From contig JAUWBH010000205.1 of assembly GCA_030605085.1 (NCBI GenBank), positions 1-9,507 of the forward strand: a stretch of DNA of 9,507 nucleotides. The letters run 5' to 3'. The DNA comes from Promethearchaeota archaeon. GTDB lineage: Archaea; Asgardarchaeota; Lokiarchaeia; Sigynarchaeales; SOKP01. The notes beneath the pieces were generated by a model that saw only the letters and a list, made by a program, of their open reading frames with translations, had not been told where the DNA came from and did not search any database. The translations under genes were made by a program, and so were the position numbers. Positions 5,712 through 9,507 of the stretch are shown piece after piece (positions within the stretch are counted from its first letter, which is position 1; each line of letters starts with the position of its first letter).

Positions 5712-6857
5712 TTAATCTCGGCTTAATTCTCGAAATTTTTCTAATAATTCTTTTTGTTGGGGAGTTATATTTTTTGGAATTTCTACATTCGCAACAACAT
5801 ATTGATCCCCTTTTCCTTTGCCGCGCAAGTAAGAAGCACCGCGATTTTTTATGCGAAACTCAGTTCCATGTTGAGTTCCGGGTGGTATTGCTAGTTCTTT
5901 CTTAGTAATTTTATTATTTTTATAATCTAATGTATCGACGCTAATTTTACCTCCAAGAATCGCAGTAACGATGTCAATGTCAGCTTTTGTATACAAGTCG
6001 TTCCCCCGTTTAATAAAACTTTTATGCGGAAATACACGAATTTTCAAATATAAATCTCCGGGGATTGCTCTGGTTGACGGGATATGACCTGCTCCTTGAA
6101 CTTTTAAATGAACTCCATTTTCCACTCCGGGTGGGATTTTAATGTGAATCTTTTTACTTTCTGGAACCATTTTCTTCCCCTTACATGAACGACATTTCTT
6201 AGTAATAATTTCTCCCGTTCCCATACAATTATAGCATTCGGATTCTCGAATTATCGTTCCAAATCCAGAACGAGTCATTTTTCTCATCCTTCCAGAACCT
6301 TGACATTCCGGACACGTTTTTACGCTAGATTTGTTTTGCGCACCAGTGCCCTCACAATCGGAACAAGGGATATATCGTTCTATAAAAATGTCCTTTTTCA
6401 AGCCAAACATAGCGTCCTCAAATTCTATTTCAATTCGATCTTCAATATCCCCTCCTACTTCTCTACGTGGTTGCGCCCTCCTGGTTCTGGTTCCGAACCC
6501 TCCAAAATCATCAAACCCTCCAAATCCACCAATGCCTCCCAATCCTCCGGATCCAAAAATAGATTTAAATAGCTCATCAATACCAGGAATGCCTCCACCG
6601 AAAAAATCGCTCATATCAATATCCACTCCACGAAATCCAAAACGATCGTAATTATTCCGCTTTTGAGAATCACTTAATACTTCATACGCTTCTTGAAGCT
6701 CAATAAATTTATCCTTTGCGTTTGGATCGCTTTTATTCAAGTCTGGATGATATTTTCTGGCTAATCGTCTATAGGCGAGCTTAATATCGTTTTCGGTAGC
6801 GTCTTTGCTTACACCCAATACATCGTAATAGTCTCGTTTATTTCTCTTAGAACTCAT
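5712..6857 (-). CDS. dnaJ: DnaJ, Hsp40 co-chaperone
   Basis: A complete 381-residue type I J-protein, which delivers unfolded proteins to DnaK and stimulates its ATPase in the cytosol. The J domain is at residues 9-74 with HPD at 37-39. A Gly/Phe-rich linker follows (about 85-122, [19 protein letters not shown]). The zinc region has four CxxC pairs: C165/C168, C182/C185, C208/C211 and C222/C225, in repeats [24 protein letters not shown] and CRSCKGKK. The last repeat lacks the final Gly, a mild deviation. C-terminal beta domains (from about 234, [14 protein letters not shown]) and a short tail complete it. It starts at the ATG at 6857, preceded by purine-rich GGGATTAGGA. It lies 210 bases downstream of dnaK on the same strand, but a T13 run in the gap suggests its own promoter. 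Confidence 0.97.
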   Translation of the reverse strand: MSSKRNKRDYYDVLGVSKDATENDIKLAYRRLARKYHPDLNKSDPNAKDKFIELQEAYEVLSDSQKRNNYDRFGFRGVDIDMSDFFGGGIPGIDELFKSIFGSGGLGGIGGFGGFDDFGGFGTRTRRAQPRREVGGDIEDRIEIEFEDAMFGLKKDIFIERYIPCSDCEGTGAQNKSSVKTCPECQGSGRMRKMTRSGFGTIIRESECYNCMGTGEIITKKCRSCKGKKMVPESKKIHIKIPPGVENGVHLKVQGAGHIPSTRAIPGDLYLKIRVFPHKSFIKRGNDLYTKADIDIVTAILGGKISVDTLDYKNNKITKKELAIPPGTQHGTEFRIKNRGASYLRGKGKGDQYVVANVEIPKNITPQQKELLEKFRELSRD

Positions 6858-7067
6858 AATATCCTAATCCCTAGTGGTTCCTAAAAAATTTCCTAATCTA
6901 TCTATTAGAATCAATTCTTAAATTTATTTTTTTAGGTTTAAGCATATTTTTAAATAGAAATATATTTTTTCTTTCAAACCAATACGAAAAACGAAATAAT
7001 AAAGTTAGATAATTTAAAAATCAAAAAAAAAAAAAGTAATTTCTTTTAAGAATTATTGGATTTGAGC
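6858..7067 (-). promoter_or_regulatory. dnaK-dnaJ intergenic region with dnaJ promoter
   Basis: The gap is AT-rich and contains TATA-like strings on the minus strand (for example TATTTAAAAATATG, about 6941-6954). Nearer the gene is the imperfectly isolated inverted repeat AGAAT-CA-ATTCT at 6907-6918. With a terminator directly after dnaK, a separate dnaJ promoter is likely, although the exact TATA box is not clear. No further gene is seen. Confidence 0.4.
7023..7035 (-). terminator. T13 run terminating dnaK
   Basis: Thirteen consecutive As on the + strand are thirteen Ts on the transcribed direction, 33 bases after the dnaK stop. This is the longest homopolymer noticed in the window and a strong candidate for an archaeal intrinsic terminator. 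Confidence 0.6.
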
Positions 7068-9083
7068 TTATTCTTCCTCATCCCAATCTACATCGACGAC
7101 TTTTTTGTCTTTATCTTTTTCCTTCTTCTTGTCTGACTCTGATTTGTAAGAGACACCACCGGCACCCGTACTTCCCATACCACCTGGAGGAACTCCACCC
7201 ATCCCTCCTGGTGGAGCACCCCCCATTCCGCCAGCAGCTCGTTGAGCTTGGTCAGCTGCTTGTTGATAATATTGCTGTTGAGCTTGAGTTTGATAGATCC
7301 TCTGAGAGAATCCATGCATGGATTTCTGAAGATTTTCTATACCTAATTTTATTCTTTGAGTGTCTTCGCTCTCAATATCTTCTTCTAACGATTTTATTGC
7401 GTTTTCAATTTCTGTTTTTTCGTTGTCTAAGATCTTATCCTTATTTTCTTCCATAAGCTTTCGAATTTGATAAATCATAGATTCCGCGTTATTTTTTGCT
7501 TCTACTTTTTCTCTTACTTTTTTATCCTCTTCCTCAAATTGTTCAGCATTCCTAATTTTTTCTTGAATTTCTGCTTCTGTTAGACCTTTAGCACCTGTAA
7601 CAGTAATACCCGTTTCTTTGCCAGTACCTAAATCCTTTGCGGTGACATGCACGATCCCATCGGCGTCGATGGAAAACTTTACTTCAATCTGAGGCATGCC
7701 TCGCGGCGCAGGAGGTATCCCAGTTAAGTGAAACATGCCTAAAGAAATATCATCTTGTGCCATAGCTCTTTCTCCTTGGAGCACATTGATTGTGACCGCA
7801 GGCTGGTTATCTGCTGCCGTCGAGAATGTCTGGGCTTTTTCCGTAGGGATAGTGGTATTTCTTTCAATTAGTTTAGTAAATACGCCACCAAGAGTTTCCA
7901 CACCTAAGGAAAGGGGTGTCACATCCAGCAGCAATAAATCTTCGACATCTCCGGCAATAATTCCCCCTTGAATCGCAGCACCTATCGCAACGTATTCTAT
8001 AGGATCTACTTCTCTCTGTGGATCTTTTCCAAAAAACTTCTTAAATCTTTCTTGAACCGAAGGCATTCGAGTTGGACCACCAACTAAAATTATTTTGTCA
8101 ATGTCTCTTGCAGACAATTTAGCGTCGGACACAGCTCTTTGCATAATTGGGTCCAATCTTTTCAATGTAGGCTCGATTAATTGTTCTAATTTTGCTCTTG
8201 TAAGTTCCTTCTCCAGATGGACGGGATTTCCACCTTTTTGGCTGAGATATGGAAGATTTATAGATGTTGATAAAGTTGTAGATAACTCAATTTTTGCCCT
8301 TTCACCAGCATCTCTTATTCTTATCATAGCTTTACTATCACCAGTTAAATCAATACCTTCTTTCTTTTTGAATTCCTCTACAATCCAATCAACAATCGCA
8401 TTGTCCATATCCGTACCTCCGAGTCGAGTATCCCCCGCAGTAGATATAACTTCGACTACCCCTTCTCCATATTCTACAAGGGATATATCGAATGTACCGC
8501 CGCCCAGATCGAGCACGCATATCTTCATTAATTTATCCTTTGCCTCTTTATCTAAACCGTAGGCCAAGCAAGCAGCGGTAGGTTCGTTAATCATCCGCAC
8601 AACTTCTAGACCAGCGATCTCTCCTGCGTCTTTAGTAGCAGTGCGCTGGGCATCGTTAAAATATGCAGGTACCGTGATTACTGCTTTTTTAACAGGTTCT
8701 CCTAAGTATGATGATGCGTCATTTTTAATTTTTGTTAAAATCATAGCAGAAATCTCCTCAGGCGTGAATTCTCTCGTTTCTTTTCCAACTTTTACTTTAG
8801 CTTTATAGCTAGTTCCCATTTTTCGCTTAATTGCCGTTACTGTTCCATCTGGATTTGAGACAGCTTGACGTCGGGCTGGTTCACCAACAATTTTCCGTCC
8901 ATTTTCGTCAAAAGCGATGTAAGATGGAAAAGCCTTTCCGCTTAACGTTCTTCCTTCGGCAGCAGGAATTATCTCCGGTTTACCCGTAGCAGTTAATACT
9001 GCACAAGCAGAGTTTGAGGTTCCTAAATCGATTCCGATGATTCTTTCTTTTTTCTTTGGTTTCTCTTTTTTCTCTTCGCTCAT
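7068..9083 (-). CDS. dnaK: DnaK, Hsp70 chaperone
   Basis: A complete 671-residue ATP-dependent Hsp70 that binds and refolds unfolded proteins with DnaJ and GrpE. The nucleotide-binding domain carries the three family signatures: IDLGTSNS (18-25), [12 protein letters not shown] (190-201) and [14 protein letters not shown] (331-344), plus [12 protein letters not shown] (165-176). The interdomain linker DLLLLDVTP (about 382-390) is intact. The substrate domain runs to about 500-530, followed by a charged helical lid, a Gln-rich stretch, then a Gly/Met/Pro tail (GGMGG, PPGGMGG repeats) and acidic VDVDWDEEE. The N-terminus has about 14 extra Lys/Glu-rich residues before the first strand. It starts at the ATG at 9083, and no grpE is present upstream before the window edge. 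Archaeal Hsp70 systems are generally thought to derive from bacteria by transfer. dnaJ follows as a separate unit. Confidence 0.98.
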   Translation of the reverse strand: MSEEKKEKPKKKERIIGIDLGTSNSACAVLTATGKPEIIPAAEGRTLSGKAFPSYIAFDENGRKIVGEPARRQAVSNPDGTVTAIKRKMGTSYKAKVKVGKETREFTPEEISAMILTKIKNDASSYLGEPVKKAVITVPAYFNDAQRTATKDAGEIAGLEVVRMINEPTAACLAYGLDKEAKDKLMKICVLDLGGGTFDISLVEYGEGVVEVISTAGDTRLGGTDMDNAIVDWIVEEFKKKEGIDLTGDSKAMIRIRDAGERAKIELSTTLSTSINLPYLSQKGGNPVHLEKELTRAKLEQLIEPTLKRLDPIMQRAVSDAKLSARDIDKIILVGGPTRMPSVQERFKKFFGKDPQREVDPIEYVAIGAAIQGGIIAGDVEDLLLLDVTPLSLGVETLGGVFTKLIERNTTIPTEKAQTFSTAADNQPAVTINVLQGERAMAQDDISLGMFHLTGIPPAPRGMPQIEVKFSIDADGIVHVTAKDLGTGKETGITVTGAKGLTEAEIQEKIRNAEQFEEEDKKVREKVEAKNNAESMIYQIRKLMEENKDKILDNEKTEIENAIKSLEEDIESEDTQRIKLGIENLQKSMHGFSQRIYQTQAQQQYYQQAADQAQRAAGGMGGAPPGGMGGVPPGGMGSTGAGGVSYKSESDKKKEKDKDKKVVDVDWDEEE

Positions 9084-9095
9084 TTTTTAATTTCA

Positions 9096-9116
9096 CCAAT
9101 TATTGGCTATTTAAAT
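9096..9116 (-). promoter_or_regulatory. dnaK promoter with CCAAT-T-ATTGG palindrome
   Basis: On the coding strand the TATA-like ATTTAAATAG (about 9107-9116) is centred near 29 bases before the ATG at 9083. Directly after it comes the perfect 11-base palindrome CCAATTATTGG (9096-9106), sitting between TATA box and start, where an archaeal repressor would block transcription. The promoter is likely; the operator role is inference from position and symmetry only. Confidence 0.45.
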
Positions 9117-9321
9117 GATTTAATTATCGTGAAGTCGTTTCTTTTATTAATTATATATCACTCAAAAATTAAAAATTTTATCTTTATAGTAAAAAAAATC
9201 AATAACATTTATACCAAATATTATCAAATAATTTTATTTTTGTAATTATTTCGAAAATACTACTGTAAATTAGAAAGGATTTACGCTATAGATGCTTAAA
9301 TATTTTAACTCAATATTAACA
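9117..9321. other. AT-rich intergenic stretch upstream of dnaK
   Basis: No open frame, repeat or RNA structure was recognised here. It lies between the dnaK promoter and a cluster of hairpins. Confidence 0.4.
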
Positions 9322-9368
9322 TATTGAGGAGTTCCCTCAATAGTAGAAAAGTTTTCTCGTATCGAGAA
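9322..9368 (+). other. Two consecutive hairpins before the right-hand structured RNA
   Basis: TATTGAGG (9322-9329) pairs with CCTCAATA (9335-9342) around a 5-base loop. TTCTCG (9354-9359) pairs with CGAGAA (9363-9368) around a 3-base loop. They may be the exon-side insertion site of the following intron-like RNA, terminators of an upstream gene on the other side of the window edge, or the start of the RNA itself. Confidence 0.4.
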
Positions 9369-9507
9369 TGGAAGAGCATAACTGAAAGCCCGTCCAGCGC
9401 AGTTCTGGACGACGCCCTTTCGGAGTAGAAAAGCATTCCCAAATTCCGCAACGGATGACGGGATAGAGGCGTTCGGACTAATGCCGCAAATAATTCAGCA
9501 AAACATC
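9369..9507 (+). mobile_element. Start of a second group II intron-like RNA, cut by the window edge
   Basis: This stretch is richer in G and C than the DNA before it and strongly structured: CGTCCAG (9391-9397) pairs with CTGGACG (9405-9411), enclosed by GAAAG (9384-9388) with CTTTC (9417-9421). It contains GATGACGGGATAGAGGC at 9454-9470, which matches GATGACCGATAGTGGC at 289-304 in the left-hand intron remnant apart from one gap and two differences, at a similar distance from the RNA start, and both continue to an ATGC within about 15 bases. The two therefore look like diverged members of one RNA class in the same orientation. No clear GUGYG 5' end is visible and only about 140 bases are present, so the assignment rests on the left-hand element. 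Confidence 0.5.

Noticed and set aside
6300..6651. Plus-strand open frames opposite dnaJ with Pro-Asn repeats
   Set aside because: The repeats are the complement of the Gly/Phe-rich linker of DnaJ.
7211..8562. Plus-strand open frames opposite dnaK, up to 155 codons
   Set aside because: They are antisense shadows of a strongly conserved Hsp70 gene, with Ser/Pro-rich compositions and no own start signals.
9369..9507. RNase P, SRP or rRNA fragment at the right edge
   Set aside because: None of the conserved core strings of those RNAs is present, while a motif shared with the left-hand intron remnant is.
1..9507. CRISPR array, tRNA genes, attachment sites
   Set aside because: I found no regularly spaced repeat, no cloverleaf with a GTTC-type T-loop and CCA-proximal stem, and no direct repeats that would mark an integrated element.

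Overview
The window looks archaeal. It is AT-rich, genes are preceded by TATA-type elements rather than bacterial -35/-10 boxes, two or three starts appear to be TTG, and several gene ends are followed by simple T-runs. It carries an RNase P RNA gene and a THEP1-type NTPase next to a bacterial-style dnaK/dnaJ pair. The mix of IS and group II intron debris with archaeal housekeeping genes suggests an uncultured lineage such as an Asgard archaeon. That placement is inference and cannot be proved from the sequence alone.

Region by region: (1) 1-126, the 5' end of a leftward gene whose N-terminus resembles archaeal RPA/OB-fold ssDNA-binding proteins. (2) About 208-770, a large structured RNA that I read as the 5' half (domains I-III) of a group II intron on the + strand. 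It has no reverse transcriptase and no domain V. (3) 850-1263, the C-terminal catalytic fragment of an IS630-family transposase, abutting (4) 1272-2279, an intact Gfo/Idh/MocA oxidoreductase. (5) 2334-2513, an orphan protein-like frame with no start codon, followed by (6) 2550-2876, the RNase P RNA gene, which is recognisable from its conserved core and absent from any ORF-based view. (7) 2902-3586, a divergent pair: a small cysteine-rich DUF6485-like protein and a COG4551-type small phosphatase-like protein. (8) About 3640-3747, a tiny leftward rubredoxin-like zinc ribbon. (9) 3926-5624, a divergent pair: THEP1 NTPase and an alpha/beta-hydrolase that has lost its nucleophile serine. (10) 5712-9083, leftward dnaK then dnaJ, separated by a T13 terminator. 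(11) About 9322-9507, hairpins and a second structured RNA start that shares a core motif with the left-hand intron.

Functionally this is mostly housekeeping: tRNA 5' maturation, the Hsp70 chaperone pair and nucleotide hydrolysis, with scattered single-gene transcription units and an accessory left third containing mobile-element remains. I see no multi-gene defence or biosynthetic system. The most unusual items are the hydrolase with an Asn-for-Ser and Cys-for-Asp catalytic site, and the two co-oriented group II intron-like RNAs at the two ends of the window.
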